Positions 1 to 10,195 are shown, counted from the stretch's first letter. The stretch: DNA of 64,000 nucleotides from Pseudomonas viridiflava (GCF_900582195.1 NZ_UTHA01000029.1:100942-164941), one strand, 5' to 3'. Numbers and translations: made by a program. The notes: a model not told the origin generated them from the sequence alone.

Positions 1-2634
1 TCGGTGTATGCGTTCACCGCCGATGGCCTGACCATGCGTCAACTACGCGATTACGTCGAGCAGGCGCGAGCCGAGATCCGCAATGTGCCGGGGCTGGGCA
101 AGATCGAAATGGTCGGCCAGCAGGACGAAGTGATTTACCTGAACTTCTCCACGCGCAAACTGGCCGCGCTGGGCATTGACCAGCGGCAGGTGGTGGACAG
201 CCTGCAATCACAGAACGCCGTGACCCCGGCGGGGGTGATCGAGGCTGGCCCCGAGCGGATTTCCGTGCGCACCTCGGGACAGTTCGCCTCGGAGAAGGAT
301 CTGGCCGAGGTCAACCTCAAGCTCAATGATCGCTTCTATCGTCTGGCCGACATCGCCGAGATCAGTCGCGGTTACGTCGACCCGGCCACCCCGGAGTTCC
401 GCTTCGACGGCAAACCGGCGATCGGTCTGGCCATTGCCATGCAGAAGGGCGGCAACGTTCAGGCGTTCGGCAAGGCTCTGCACGCACGTATCGATGAACT
501 GACGGCGGACTTGCCGGTGGGCGTCGGCGTGCACACCGTGTCCGATCAGGCTGTGGTGGTGGAGGAGGCCGTCGGCGGCTTCACCAGCGCGCTGTTCGAA
601 GCGGTGATCATCGTGCTGGTAGTGAGCTTTATCAGTCTCGGTGTGCGCGCCGGTCTGGTGGTGGCGTGCTCGATTCCGCTGGTGCTGGCGATGGTCTTTG
701 TGTTCATGGAATACAGCGGCATCACCATGCAGCGGATTTCCCTCGGTGCCCTGATCATCGCCCTCGGCCTGCTGGTGGACGACGCGATGATCACCGTGGA
801 GATGATGGTCACGCGTCTGGAAATGGGCGAGAGCAAGGAGGAGGCCGCGACGTACGCGTACACCTCGACGGCGTTCCCGATGCTAACGGGGACGCTGGTG
901 ACGGTCGCCGGTTTCGTGCCCATCGGCCTCAACGCCAGTTCCGCCGGTGAGTACACCTACACGCTGTTTGCGGTGATTGCCGTGGCCATGATTGTGTCGT
1001 GGATTGTCGCGGTGTTCTTCGCTCCTGTGATCGGCGTGCACATTCTCAGCGCCAACGTGAAGCCCCATGACGCCGAGCCGGGCCGCGTCGGGCGTGCGTT
1101 CAATGGCGGTCTGTTGTGGGCGATGCGCAATCGCTGGTGGGCGATCGGCATTACCGTATTGCTGTTTGTCCTGTCGATTTTTTGCATGCGCTTTGTGCAG
1201 AACCAGTTCTTCCCGGCGTCGGATCGTCCGGAAATTCTTGTCGACCTGAATCTGCCGCAAAACGCCTCGATCGACGAAACCCGCAAGGCTGTCGACAAGC
1301 TCGAAGCGACGCTCAAGGGTGATCCGGACATCGTGCGCTGGAGCACCTACATCGGTCAGGGCGCGATCCGTTTCTACCTGCCGCTCGACCAGCAATTGCA
1401 AAACCCGTACTACGCACAACTGGTGATCGTCAGCAAGGACTTCGAGGCCCGTGAGGCACTGAGTCAGCGTCTGCGCGAGCGCTTGCACAAGGACTTCGTC
1501 GGCATCGGCAGTTACGTCCAGGCGCTGGAAATGGGCCCGCCGGTGGGGCGTCCGATCCAGTACCGGGTCAGCGGCAAGGACATCGATCAGGTGCGCAAGC
1601 ACGCCATCGACCTGGCCACCGAACTGGACAAGAACTCGCACATTGGCGAGATCATTTACGACTGGAACGAGCCGGGCAAAGTCCTGCGCATCGACATCGC
1701 CCAGGACAAGGCGCGCCAGCTTGGGCTGTCCTCGGAAGACGTGGCGAACCTGATGAACAGCATCGTCAGCGGCTCGCCGTTGACTCAGGTCGATGATGAT
1801 ATCTACCTGGTCAATGTGGTCGGGCGCGCGGTGGATTCCGAGCGCGGCACACCGGAAACCCTGCAAAACCTGCAGATCGTCACGCCGAGCGGCACGTCGA
1901 TTCCGCTGCTGGCGTTCGCCACGGTGCGTTATGAACTGGAGCAGCCGCTGGTGTGGCGTCGCGACCGTTTGCCCACCATCACTATCAAGGCTTCGGTGCG
2001 CGACGAGATCCAGCCGACCGATCTGGTGAAAATCCTCAAACCGTCGATTGATGCTTTCGCTGACAAATTGCCAGTGGGCTACAAAGTCGCCACCGGCGGT
2101 ACGGTCGAGGAAAGCGGCAAGGCCCAGGGGCCGATCGCCAAGGTCTTGCCGTTGATGCTGTTTTTGATGGCGACCTTTCTGATGATCCAGTTGCACAGCG
2201 TGCAGAAGATGTTCCTGGTGGCGAGTGTCGCGCCGCTGGGGCTGATCGGCGTGGTGCTGGCGCTGGTGCCGACCGGCACGCCGATGGGTTTCGTGGCGAT
2301 CCTGGGGATTCTCGCGCTGATCGGCATCATCATCCGTAACTCGGTGATTCTGGTGACGCAGATCGATGAGTTCGAACAGAAAGGCTATGCGCCGTGGGAT
2401 GCGGTGGTGGAGGCGACCGAGCACCGCCGCCGGCCGATCCTGTTGACCGCAGCGGCGGCGAGTATGGGCATGATCCCGATTGCCCGGGAAGTGTTCTGGG
2501 GGCCGATGGCGTACGCAATGATTGGTGGGATTGTGGTGGCGACGTTGCTGACGCTGCTGTTCCTGCCGGCGCTGTATGTGGCCTGGTACAAGATTCGCGA
2601 GCCGAAGAAGGACGCTTCGTCATCGACCCACTGA
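1..2634 (+). CDS. RND efflux transporter permease subunit, 5' end outside window
   Basis: The reading frame is open from the first base, so the gene begins upstream. About 876 residues are visible against roughly 1,020 for the family, so about 145 N-terminal residues are missing. It is an inner-membrane, proton-driven pump of the AcrB/acriflavin-resistance type that works with a periplasmic adaptor and an outer-membrane channel. Visible are the TM4 segment with LLVDDA (about residues 255-262), which carries the proton-relay Asp pair, two periplasmic porter domains, and a closing helix cluster from about residue 710. The adaptor gene, normally just upstream, is out of view. The substrate cannot be told from sequence. 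The family call is firm. Confidence 0.93.
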   Translation, partial: SVYAFTADGLTMRQLRDYVEQARAEIRNVPGLGKIEMVGQQDEVIYLNFSTRKLAALGIDQRQVVDSLQSQNAVTPAGVIEAGPERISVRTSGQFASEKDLAEVNLKLNDRFYRLADIAEISRGYVDPATPEFRFDGKPAIGLAIAMQKGGNVQAFGKALHARIDELTADLPVGVGVHTVSDQAVVVEEAVGGFTSALFEAVIIVLVVSFISLGVRAGLVVACSIPLVLAMVFVFMEYSGITMQRISLGALIIALGLLVDDAMITVEMMVTRLEMGESKEEAATYAYTSTAFPMLTGTLVTVAGFVPIGLNASSAGEYTYTLFAVIAVAMIVSWIVAVFFAPVIGVHILSANVKPHDAEPGRVGRAFNGGLLWAMRNRWWAIGITVLLFVLSIFCMRFVQNQFFPASDRPEILVDLNLPQNASIDETRKAVDKLEATLKGDPDIVRWSTYIGQGAIRFYLPLDQQLQNPYYAQLVIVSKDFEAREALSQRLRERLHKDFVGIGSYVQALEMGPPVGRPIQYRVSGKDIDQVRKHAIDLATELDKNSHIGEIIYDWNEPGKVLRIDIAQDKARQLGLSSEDVANLMNSIVSGSPLTQVDDDIYLVNVVGRAVDSERGTPETLQNLQIVTPSGTSIPLLAFATVRYELEQPLVWRRDRLPTITIKASVRDEIQPTDLVKILKPSIDAFADKLPVGYKVATGGTVEESGKAQGPIAKVLPLMLFLMATFLMIQLHSVQKMFLVASVAPLGLIGVVLALVPTGTPMGFVAILGILALIGIIIRNSVILVTQIDEFEQKGYAPWDAVVEATEHRRRPILLTAAAASMGMIPIAREVFWGPMAYAMIGGIVVATLLTLLFLPALYVAWYKIREPKKDASSSTH

Positions 2635-2724
2635 GGGCGTTTGTTACACCTTTGGGAACGGTCTGACTTACAACAGTGATGCCTTGCGTTACCGTCCTTC
2701 CTCCATTTAGAGGAGGGACGCCTG

Positions 2725-4977
2725 ATGTCGACGGTCACTTGCTGGCTGCGCCAACTGCTGTTATTGGCTGGCCTGTGCCTGTCGCCCTCATCACTGGCCG
2801 ACATCCTTTTGGCGAACCCGCTGTGGCGCGTACAGCTCGATCCCGCAACGCTCGCGGTGCGAGTCACCCCGGCCCACAGTGCGACTGTGCAGGCGTCGAC
2901 TGGGGGCGCCGCGCACACGGTCAGCAACCTGGTGCAACGTGACAATCGCGTCGATTGGCAATGGGACGATGGCGCCTGGTCAGTCAGCGTTGATCTCGAT
3001 CAACGCGACCTGAGCTTCTCGATCACCGCACGCACCCCGTCTGAACTTGAGTTCTTGCGCCAGCCCGGCGATGCCATGGGCAAGGGCCTGATCTGGCCCT
3101 TGGCCGAGGGCCGTTATGTGCCGCGCGGCGATCCGGTGTGGCAGGCGTTTCTGGTGAGTCAAGGGGGGCTCAATGCCACTCAGGATATGAGTCTGCCGAT
3201 GTGGGGCGTCGAGCATGAGGGATTCAGCCTGAGCTGGTTGCTGACCACCCCCTACAACAATCAACTGCTGTTCAGTGCTGAGGGCGATACGCTTGCTTTG
3301 TCGGTGCGGCATCAATTCACCTCACTCAAACCGTCGACAGCGCTGACGTTCAGTCTGTTTCTGGGTGACGCCGAGCCGCTGGCCGGCGCCAAACGCTACC
3401 GACAATGGCTGATCGACACCGGTCGTTACGAAAGCCTGAGCAGCAAGCTTGAGAAAACGCCGGCGTCGCGAAAGCTGTTGGGCGCCAGTCATGTCTACCT
3501 GTGGGGTAATGATCTGCTGGGGCAAAAGGATGTACGTAACTGGCCGGCGTTGCTTGGCAAGCTGCGCGGCCAGACTCGCCTTGCCGGTGTGCTGCGCGGC
3601 GGGATGGATCATGAAGCCCTGCAGTTGCTCGCCACGCAGACCGTGCTGGATCGTTATCAGCAAGGCCTGCTGCTGCGCAGCCTCAATCGGGCGCTGAACA
3701 CTCAGGCGCGCAAAACCTGGCAGGCCCGTGCGGTGCCGGACATGCAGGCACTGGTCAACGGTTACGCCGCCCTGCGTGGGCAACTGGCCCGCGAATTCGC
3801 CGGTGCCGTGACAGCCAGGCCCGAGCAATGGGGCAACACCCTGTCGCTGGCTACCATCGAGCAATTGCAGAGCGCCGGGCTGTCGCGCTTGTGGCTGGGT
3901 CTTGGCGAGGGGTGGGAGGGCGGGCTCTGGCATCCCGAGGCGGTTCGAGCAGGCGTGCAGGCCGGGTATCTGCTTGCGCCGTATGATTCTTACGAGACGG
4001 CGCTGAGTCGGGATGAGAACCCGGACTGGGCCACCGCGCATCTGGGTGACACGGCTTACCGCGAGTGCGCCATCGTGCTGGAAAACCGCACGATGAAAAG
4101 CGGCTTTCAGCAATCAGGTCACTACACCGACCCGCGTTGCGTGCGTCCTTTGCTGGAGAAACGAGTCAAGGCAATCAGCGTCGCCGCTGGTTTCAACAGC
4201 TGGTTTCTCGATGCCTACGCCACAGGTATGTTGTTCGACAGCTACCGCGCGGACGCCCCCATGACGCAGGCGCAGAACGCCGAGGGCAACGTCGCGGCGT
4301 CGCGCTGGATCAACGAAACGCTGCAATTGCCCAGCGGCTCCGAGGATGGCAATGCGACGACAGCTCAAGGCGTGCTGTTCGCTCATGGCATGCAGACCCC
4401 GGTGATCGGTTGGGGCGATATCGACATGAGTAAAAATCCGGATTCCGAATACTTTGTCGGTAAGTGGTTTCCGCCGGAGCAGCCGGCCCGGTTCTTCAAA
4501 TCCGTGCCGATAAAGGAGCCGTTGCGGCGCATCCACTTTGACCCGGCCAGCCGTTTGCCGCTGTATCAAGCGGTGTTTCATGGTTCGCTCATTACCACCC
4601 ATCACTGGTTGTTCGACAGCCTTAAACCGAGCAACGTGAGGGTGGAAAACGAACTGACGCAATTGCTTTACAACGTGCCGCCGCTGTACCACCTGAGTGC
4701 CGCAACGCTGGCGCAGCGACTGCCGTTGATGGCACGCCAGGATGCATTCTTCCGTCCGCTGCATGAGCGCCTGGCGGCGCAGGCGCTGACCGGTTTTCAA
4801 TGGCTGAGCGAAGATCGCCGGGTGCAGCAGACTTCATTTGAAGACGGCACTCGGCTGCTGGCCAACTTCGATCCAGCTCCGCGTGAAGTGGCCGGTCAGA
4901 CCCTGCCCGGCGAGAGCATCACGGTACTGCTGCCGGACGGTAGCGTCAGCCACTACCGGGTGCAGGCAACTCCCTGA
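2725..4977 (+). CDS. Secreted glycoside-hydrolase-like protein of unassigned family
   Basis: This 750-residue protein starts at an ATG behind a strong GAGGAGGG ribosome site 90 bases after the RND gene. A signal peptide (hydrophobic run LLLLAGLCL, likely cleavage after SLA near residue 25) points to export. An N-terminal beta-rich part of about 220 residues precedes a larger alpha/beta domain with acidic-aromatic motifs such as WFLDAYATG and GWGDID, and a short beta-like C-terminus. That layout is what glycoside hydrolases with a beta-sandwich plus TIM barrel show, and related Pseudomonas proteins are usually labelled glycoside hydrolase. I cannot place it in a numbered GH family or name a substrate. 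Its 3' end overlaps the convergent methyltransferase gene by 32 bases. Confidence 0.6.
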   Translation: MSTVTCWLRQLLLLAGLCLSPSSLADILLANPLWRVQLDPATLAVRVTPAHSATVQASTGGAAHTVSNLVQRDNRVDWQWDDGAWSVSVDLDQRDLSFSITARTPSELEFLRQPGDAMGKGLIWPLAEGRYVPRGDPVWQAFLVSQGGLNATQDMSLPMWGVEHEGFSLSWLLTTPYNNQLLFSAEGDTLALSVRHQFTSLKPSTALTFSLFLGDAEPLAGAKRYRQWLIDTGRYESLSSKLEKTPASRKLLGASHVYLWGNDLLGQKDVRNWPALLGKLRGQTRLAGVLRGGMDHEALQLLATQTVLDRYQQGLLLRSLNRALNTQARKTWQARAVPDMQALVNGYAALRGQLAREFAGAVTARPEQWGNTLSLATIEQLQSAGLSRLWLGLGEGWEGGLWHPEAVRAGVQAGYLLAPYDSYETALSRDENPDWATAHLGDTAYRECAIVLENRTMKSGFQQSGHYTDPRCVRPLLEKRVKAISVAAGFNSWFLDAYATGMLFDSYRADAPMTQAQNAEGNVAASRWINETLQLPSGSEDGNATTAQGVLFAHGMQTPVIGWGDIDMSKNPDSEYFVGKWFPPEQPARFFKSVPIKEPLRRIHFDPASRLPLYQAVFHGSLITTHHWLFDSLKPSNVRVENELTQLLYNVPPLYHLSAATLAQRLPLMARQDAFFRPLHERLAAQALTGFQWLSEDRRVQQTSFEDGTRLLANFDPAPREVAGQTLPGESITVLLPDGSVSHYRVQATP

Positions 4978-5605
4978 CTAAGCCTTTGCGCCAGACGCTG
5001 GCCAGCCACGGCTGTTGCTCGCGCGGCAGGCCAGCGGGACGGAAGTAGTGTTCCAGTTCAACGAATCCGGCGCGGGCAAGCAGCCCGCGCCATGCCTCCA
5101 GATCGTGATACGAGCCATAGCGCGCCCCGTTCCAGCCCTCGCGGTTGTCCCCGCGCGGGTTAGAGCTGAACAGCACACCGCCCGGTTTCAAGGTGTCGAG
5201 CAGCTGTTGCAAAACCCGTGGCAATTCCTGCAATGGCACGTGAAACAGCACCGCGTTGGCGAAGACTCCGTCGAAGCGTTCGGCCGGTAGATCAAGCTTG
5301 AGAAAATCCTGGCACCACACTTCACAGCCGCTGTCCTCACGGGCCATCCGCGCAAACTCCTGCGAACCGTCGAGGCCCACAGCGATGTGACCCATGCGCG
5401 TAAACGTCTGCAGATCCCGCCCAGGACCGCAGCCGAAATCCAGAATCGTGAACGGTGCCTGTCCTTGAATATGCCGCAGCAACGCATCGATGTTCTGGCT
5501 GACATCGTGATCGCGGGTGCCCTCACGGAAGTCTTCGGCCACTGAGTTGTAGTGGGCAAGGGTGGTGGCGGTGATCTGTTCCAGGTCGGTCGGGGTCTGT
5601 TTCAT
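4946..5605 (-). CDS. Class I SAM-dependent methyltransferase
   Basis: A 219-residue cytoplasmic protein with the Rossmann-type methyltransferase fold. Motif I is LDFGCGPGRDLQ (residues about 56-67), the acidic residue closing beta 2 is in VGLDGS, and motif IV lies around FDGVFANAVLFHV, followed by LKPGGVLFSSNPRG. The length is normal for small-molecule methyltransferases of the UbiE/SmtA kind. The substrate is not evident. It converges on the hydrolase-like gene, sharing 32 bases at the 3' ends, and does not look co-transcribed with anything. The start is the ATG at 5605; no other Met lies in the first 85 residues. Confidence 0.85.
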   Translation of the reverse strand: MKQTPTDLEQITATTLAHYNSVAEDFREGTRDHDVSQNIDALLRHIQGQAPFTILDFGCGPGRDLQTFTRMGHIAVGLDGSQEFARMAREDSGCEVWCQDFLKLDLPAERFDGVFANAVLFHVPLQELPRVLQQLLDTLKPGGVLFSSNPRGDNREGWNGARYGSYHDLEAWRGLLARAGFVELEHYFRPAGLPREQQPWLASVWRKGLVRELPAPGSG

Positions 5606-5898
5606 GGTCGGTTCGTGGTAGCAAGGACGATGGGCAGACTATAAGCGCTTTCGCGCCATAAAAATCGCAACCTGCGACAACTCCTGGAGAGCCCGACGCG
5701 TTCCGGCGCCGCAGTGGCCGCAGGCTGCGAGCCTTTGGCTTCATTCACCGCAGAGCACAAAACCCCGACGCCTGTGCAATACATATGTACCGCACGCAGT
5801 GGCGCGTTCCGGGATGCAATGACGCCTGCGCGATAGACCACTGTCGCGATGTCTGCCCTGTTTTTTTATCGGGGGAATCACTCAGGAAAAGGATGTTC
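5606..5898. other. Intergenic region with GC-rich inverted repeat and short palindrome
   Basis: Divergent promoter region between the methyltransferase and the HEMLH protein. It contains a GC-rich imperfect inverted repeat around 5665-5735, resembling degenerate dispersed repeats that include GCAGGCTGCGA, and a short palindrome TACATATGTA near 5779-5790. An open frame extends upstream to 5785, but nothing in it looks coding. Confidence 0.4.
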
Positions 5899-7308
5899 AT
5901 GAGCATTGTTCACAAAACTGGCGCTGCCTCGCCGACCGCCCGTAACACGGTGGACGCCACTCCACTGCGTAAAAGATCCGGCAGTTTGCCATCCGACGAC
6001 GGGACTCCCGCGAAGGTTTACCGTTCGCAGACGGATCCAGCGAGTCTTGAGGCAGGGGCGTCTTCTGCCCCGGCTTTGCCCGCGGTTACGGTTGCGCCGT
6101 TGCGCTCTGCGCGGACCCGGCCCGTGTCTGCGCAGGTCAAAGCCCTTGAGCGCTACAGCCTGAGGGCGCCAGACAACTTGCCTGGCGCCAATGCGCAAGG
6201 CCTGCGGGTGTACAACAACCGAAATTATGTCGATATCGCCCCTGGCGAGATCGTCCTGGTGCGGGAGACCGGCACAGCGGGTGAGTATCGGGCATCGCTG
6301 GTCTCTGAATCGGCGGCGCTGGGCCCGGCGTTGTTTCTTGATCCGCGCAGCAGGATCTGGACACTCGAACGGCCTCAACCGGTGACCGGTCCAGGTAAAG
6401 TGATTGATATCGACATCGATGGGCTCATTGGCGAGGTCAGAAGAGAGCACGCCGAAAAAACCCGGGTTCATACCGGCAGCGATGACTCGTTCGAGTACAC
6501 GGCGGCACAGGAGGGCGCACTGGTCGCCCGCGGCTTGAAGCAGTTTTCGCCGGAACAGGTAGCGATCATTCGTTCGGAACTGAAAGCGGTTGAAAGCATC
6601 TTCGCTGATGCCAGCCACACCATTGGTCTGAAATACCGGGACGCGGATGCGGTTTACGAAAGTTTCTTCGGCACCGGGCACCTCAGCGTGGCGCAGCGAT
6701 TCGCCGATGCTGTCGGGCGCGGCCTGGCGGTTTCCAGGGAATACCAAGGGGTTTGGGGCGCCGAGAAATTGCTCGGCGTCGATGCGCACAGCAATTGCGC
6801 GGCCTGGATGTACAAACGCGATTTCCACGGCCGGCTGTTCATCAATCGCAAGTACATGCAGCGCGGTACATTGAGCCTGTCATTGGGCCATGAAATGTTG
6901 CACACCAACAGAATCGACCGGTTCCAGGCCATCGGACCCAACGCCGCAGACTATTTCTATCTGGACGGCCGACTGGGCCGTTTGCTGGCCTGGGATTCGC
7001 TCGCCGTATACGACCTTCCCGAGCGCGGCGTCTCCGAGGGAATCATGCGTGGCGGTTTGACGGTCGACTATCTGAACGCGTTTTCAGACGACCACGATGC
7101 GTTCCTGTTCGCTGTCAGTGATTACCTGGGCATCGGTGACGATCTGGAACTTCAGGCGGCGGTTGACGCGTTCAACGCCAGTCCGCCGTTGCGTGCGCAG
7201 TTGGCGGTGAACAACGCTGACAGCCTGATTTTTGCGGCAAAAGCTCTGCAAGTGCTGCATCAACACAAAAGCGAATATTCGTGGCTGGACAGCCTGGTTG
7301 AAGATTAA
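5899..7308 (+). CDS. Hypothetical protein with HEMLH zinc-metalloprotease signature; toxin/effector candidate
   Basis: The start is placed at the second of two ATGs (5893, 5899), because AAGGA at 5889-5893 sits five bases before it; this gives 469 residues. The first ~85 residues are rich in Ser, Ala, Pro and Thr and look disordered. Next comes a region of the form YVDIAPGEIVLVRE...GPALFLDPRSRIWTLE, a pattern I associate with large Pseudomonas dermonecrotic/insecticidal-type toxins. H331-E332-M-L-H335 matches HExxH, with the hydrophobic flanks expected of gluzincin or metzincin helices. A third zinc ligand is not certain; acidic residues near SEGIMRGG or DDHDAF are possible. There is no signal peptide and no partner gene. 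The metalloprotease role is inferred from motif only. Confidence 0.5.
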   Translation: MSIVHKTGAASPTARNTVDATPLRKRSGSLPSDDGTPAKVYRSQTDPASLEAGASSAPALPAVTVAPLRSARTRPVSAQVKALERYSLRAPDNLPGANAQGLRVYNNRNYVDIAPGEIVLVRETGTAGEYRASLVSESAALGPALFLDPRSRIWTLERPQPVTGPGKVIDIDIDGLIGEVRREHAEKTRVHTGSDDSFEYTAAQEGALVARGLKQFSPEQVAIIRSELKAVESIFADASHTIGLKYRDADAVYESFFGTGHLSVAQRFADAVGRGLAVSREYQGVWGAEKLLGVDAHSNCAAWMYKRDFHGRLFINRKYMQRGTLSLSLGHEMLHTNRIDRFQAIGPNAADYFYLDGRLGRLLAWDSLAVYDLPERGVSEGIMRGGLTVDYLNAFSDDHDAFLFAVSDYLGIGDDLELQAAVDAFNASPPLRAQLAVNNADSLIFAAKALQVLHQHKSEYSWLDSLVED

Positions 7309-7571
7309 GGCCCCGCCCTTGAATTCAGCTGTTTTGAGTGCGCACCTGTTGGTTCTTAAAGGATCGGCACACGCCAATAGCGCCTATTCTTCACTCAAAG
7401 GTGGGAAAGGACGCTTGTGACCATGAGTGTTCACCACGACGCCGCCACTGTCGGATCACTAAGCCACGTTCGCTGATGATCCGCAGTGATGTCGATGCTC
7501 TGATTGAAGAAATAGCGCCGCCGCAGTCGGTCAGGTCTGTCCCGATTCCCGAAAACCAGGCCTTCTTTTTT
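7309..7571. other. Intergenic region, possible degraded coding remnant
   Basis: These 263 bases lie between two convergent genes. A GTG/ATG cluster near 7419-7426 starts a 17-codon frame that stops at 7475-7477, and a second ATG at 7475 reads into the metI complement. Codon choice looks coding-like, but no protein family is recognisable. No clear intrinsic terminator was found. Confidence 0.25.
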
Positions 7572-8216
7572 TCAGCGCTTGTTGAGGCCCCGCGCCAACC
7601 GGTCCCCACCCAACTGAATCACTGCTACCAGAGCCACCAGCAACACGATCACCGTCAACATGATCTGGCTGTCAAAGCGCTGATAGCCGTAGCGATAGGC
7701 AATATCCCCCAGCCCACCCGCACCAATCGCCCCGGCCATCGCCGATGAGTTGATCATTGTCACCAGCGTAATCGTGAACCCGCCAACAATCCCCGGCAGC
7801 GCCTCGGGCAACAACACATGCAGGACAATGTGCCAACGCCGGCAACCCATCGCCTGCGCCGCCTCGATCAAGCCATGGTCAACCTCGCGCAGGCTCACTT
7901 CGGCAATCCGCGCAAAGAACGGCGTTGCCGCAATCGTCAGTGGCACAACGGCGGCCCACACGCCGTAGGTGGTGCCGACAATCAACCGGGTAAACGGAAT
8001 CAGCGCGACCATCAGAATCAGAAACGGGATCGAGCGAAACAGATTCACAAAAGCGCCCAAGGCACGATTCAACACGGGCGCTTCATAGATCCCGCCTTTG
8101 TCGCTGGTGACCAGGATCACCGCCATGGGAATCCCCACCAGCAACGCGATCAGCGACGACACACCGACCATCAGGAACGTGTCGATAAAACCCTGCAACA
8201 AGCGATCAAACCACAT
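7572..8216 (-). CDS. metI: D-methionine-type ABC transporter permease
   Basis: Inner-membrane permease of a methionine-family importer. The start is taken at [10 protein letters not shown] (8216), giving 214 residues, the usual MetI length; the open frame runs 42 codons further upstream but that is metN sequence. Five hydrophobic segments are evident. The EAA loop, which docks on the ATPase, reads [26 protein letters not shown], and the C-terminal helix follows. It overlaps the metN 3' end by 11 bases, so the two are translationally coupled. Linkage to sulfur monooxygenases upstream suggests the substrate may be a methionine-like organosulfur compound rather than methionine itself; that is inference. 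Confidence 0.9.
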   Translation of the reverse strand: MWFDRLLQGFIDTFLMVGVSSLIALLVGIPMAVILVTSDKGGIYEAPVLNRALGAFVNLFRSIPFLILMVALIPFTRLIVGTTYGVWAAVVPLTIAATPFFARIAEVSLREVDHGLIEAAQAMGCRRWHIVLHVLLPEALPGIVGGFTITLVTMINSSAMAGAIGAGGLGDIAYRYGYQRFDSQIMLTVIVLLVALVAVIQLGGDRLARGLNKR

Positions 8217-9327
8217 AACCCAATACCTCCACTCGTTGCGCCCATTGCGCGGCGCGCTCACGCAATTGCTCGGCGCCGAACGATGTACCGCTGACGGCGA
8301 GCAGCAGTTGCCCCAGCGCATGCCCCTGAATTCGTTCGACACCGCCCTGAAGCAGCTTCACCCGGCCACCGAGCGCGCTAAAAAGCGCGGCCAGATCCGG
8401 TTCATCACTGGCGCTGCCGGTGAATTGCAAACGCAGCACCACAGCGGCGTCGGAGGAGGGCGGCTGCGTCTGCAAACGGCGTTGCAATTCTTCCGGCAAC
8501 GCGTGTTGCAGCGGCGCCAGCAAGGTTTGGCTGACCTCATGTTGCGGATTGCCGAACACTTCCCAAACCGGCCCTTGCTCGACAACCCGCCCGTGTTCAA
8601 GCACGACGACGCGGTCGCAGATTTCGCGGATCACTGCCATTTCGTGCGTGATCAGAACGATGGTCAGGCCCAGGCGTTTGTTGATTTCGCGCAGCAGGCC
8701 GAGAATCGACTGAGTGGTCTCCGGGTCGAGCGCCGAAGTGGCCTCGTCGCAGAGCAAAATATCCGGATCATGCACCAGCGCACGGGCGATGCCGACACGC
8801 TGTTTCTGCCCGCCGGAAAGCTGCGCCGGATAAGCCTTGTGCTTTTCCTGCAGGCCAACCAGCTCGAGCAGTTCGCGAACCTTTTTTTCGCGTTGCTCTT
8901 TCGGCACGCCGGCCACTTTCAGCGGCAGCTCGACGTTCTGCCAAACGGTCTTCGCCGACATCAGATTGAAATGCTGAAAGATCATGCCGATGCGCCGACG
9001 CAGGGCGACCAGCCGGTCTTCATCGAACTCGCCAATGTCGACCTGATCAATCAGCACGCGCCCGGAAGTCGGCTGTTCCAGACGATTGATCGTGCGGATC
9101 AGCGACGACTTGCCAGCGCCGCTGCGGCCGATGATGCCGAACACTTCGCCGCGCTGAATCGCCAGATCGATGCCCTGCAATGCCGCGACCGGGCCTTGCC
9201 GGCCGTTGTAGGTTTTGCCCAGGCCGATAAAACGTACGTGGGCGCGATTCAGCTCGGGGTGCAGCTCGGTTTTTTCAGCATTGTGTGGCTCTGGAATTTC
9301 CAGTCGCCGTTGGATCGCGGCCGTCAT
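8206..9327 (-). CDS. metN: Methionine-type ABC transporter ATP-binding protein
   Basis: 373-residue ATPase. Walker A is GRSGAGKSS, the signature motif LSGGQKQR, Walker [14 protein letters not shown], and the switch His is in LITHEM. A C-terminal NIL domain (about 290-373) of the kind that binds methionine and inhibits transport in MetN is present. I prefer the ATG at 9327, two bases after the metQ stop and behind GGGAAAG, over the TTG at 9342. It sits between metQ and metI in one tightly packed unit. Confidence 0.92.
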   Translation of the reverse strand: MTAAIQRRLEIPEPHNAEKTELHPELNRAHVRFIGLGKTYNGRQGPVAALQGIDLAIQRGEVFGIIGRSGAGKSSLIRTINRLEQPTSGRVLIDQVDIGEFDEDRLVALRRRIGMIFQHFNLMSAKTVWQNVELPLKVAGVPKEQREKKVRELLELVGLQEKHKAYPAQLSGGQKQRVGIARALVHDPDILLCDEATSALDPETTQSILGLLREINKRLGLTIVLITHEMAVIREICDRVVVLEHGRVVEQGPVWEVFGNPQHEVSQTLLAPLQHALPEELQRRLQTQPPSSDAAVVLRLQFTGSASDEPDLAALFSALGGRVKLLQGGVERIQGHALGQLLLAVSGTSFGAEQLRERAAQWAQRVEVLGYVV

Positions 9328-9329
9328 GC

Positions 9330-10148
9330 TCAGCTTTCCCAACCGGCTTGATACAGCTTGCCGTGAGCCTTATCCAGTGCGGCGCGAACGACCGGTGAGT
9401 GCTGGTAGATGTCGACGAATTTGATCAGGCGCGGATCGGTTTTGCTCTTCGGCTGGATGACGAACTGGATCACGTATTCCTTGTGGTCGAGTCCGTCGAA
9501 CAGCAGTGCCGAACCGGCATCGAAAGTCTTCGCCAGACGAATGTAGGCCGGGTAACCCTGGACCAGATCAGCGTCGTCGTAGGCACGCACCAGTTGCACG
9601 GCTTCGACCTGGAGAATTTTGATTTTCTTCGGGTTGGCGACGATGTCGTCTTCGGTAGCCTTGTAGCCGACGCCCGGTTTCAGGGTGATCAAACCGGCCT
9701 TGGCCAGCAGCTGCAAGCCACGGCCGCTGTTGATCGGATCGTTGGCGATGGCGACGCTGGCGCCTTCGGGCAGCTCATCGAAGCTTTTGTATTTTTTCGA
9801 ATAGAGGCCGACGTTATTGATGATCCCCGGCGCGAACGGCACCAGGTCAAAACCCGAGGCAGCTTTGGCGTTTTCGAGGAACGGGATGTGCTGAAAGTAG
9901 TTCACGTCGATGTCGCCGGCGGCGAGGCTGACGTTGGGTGCTATCCAGTCGGTGAACTCCACCAGCTCGACTTTCAAGCCTTGTTTTGAGGCCTCTTCGA
10001 CAGCGGCTTCCAGCGGGATGGCGAAGGCGGCGGTGGTGCCGATCTTCAACGGTGCGTCGGCGGCGAAGATGGCCGAGCTGAACAGGCCGAGGGCCAGGGC
10101 CAGTGCCAGTGCTTTGACTGGGTGGGACAGGCGTTTTTTGGTCATCAT
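9330..10148 (-). CDS. metQ: Methionine-type (NlpA/MetQ family) substrate-binding protein
   Basis: 272-residue periplasmic binding protein of the NlpA/MetQ family. A signal peptide with hydrophobic core [17 protein letters not shown] is followed directly by [11 protein letters not shown]. There is no lipobox Cys, so it should be a soluble periplasmic protein rather than a lipoprotein as in E. coli MetQ. Family blocks include [12 protein letters not shown] and [10 protein letters not shown]. The LLM monooxygenase gene ends 116 bases upstream with a REP pair in between, so metQNI may be read through from the sfnB promoter or have its own. The exact ligand is not determined. Confidence 0.9.
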   Translation of the reverse strand: MMTKKRLSHPVKALALALALGLFSSAIFAADAPLKIGTTAAFAIPLEAAVEEASKQGLKVELVEFTDWIAPNVSLAAGDIDVNYFQHIPFLENAKAASGFDLVPFAPGIINNVGLYSKKYKSFDELPEGASVAIANDPINSGRGLQLLAKAGLITLKPGVGYKATEDDIVANPKKIKILQVEAVQLVRAYDDADLVQGYPAYIRLAKTFDAGSALLFDGLDHKEYVIQFVIQPKSKTDPRLIKFVDIYQHSPVVRAALDKAHGKLYQAGWES

Positions 10149-10195
10149 GAGTTTTTCCAGTCAGTGCATAAATTTGGGGTGTCTGGTCGGGCCTC

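Noticed and set aside
883..2424. Long minus-strand open frame (513 codons) opposite the RND gene
   Set aside because: His/Arg/Gln/Asp-rich translation typical of antisense to a GC-rich gene; no motif or ribosome site.
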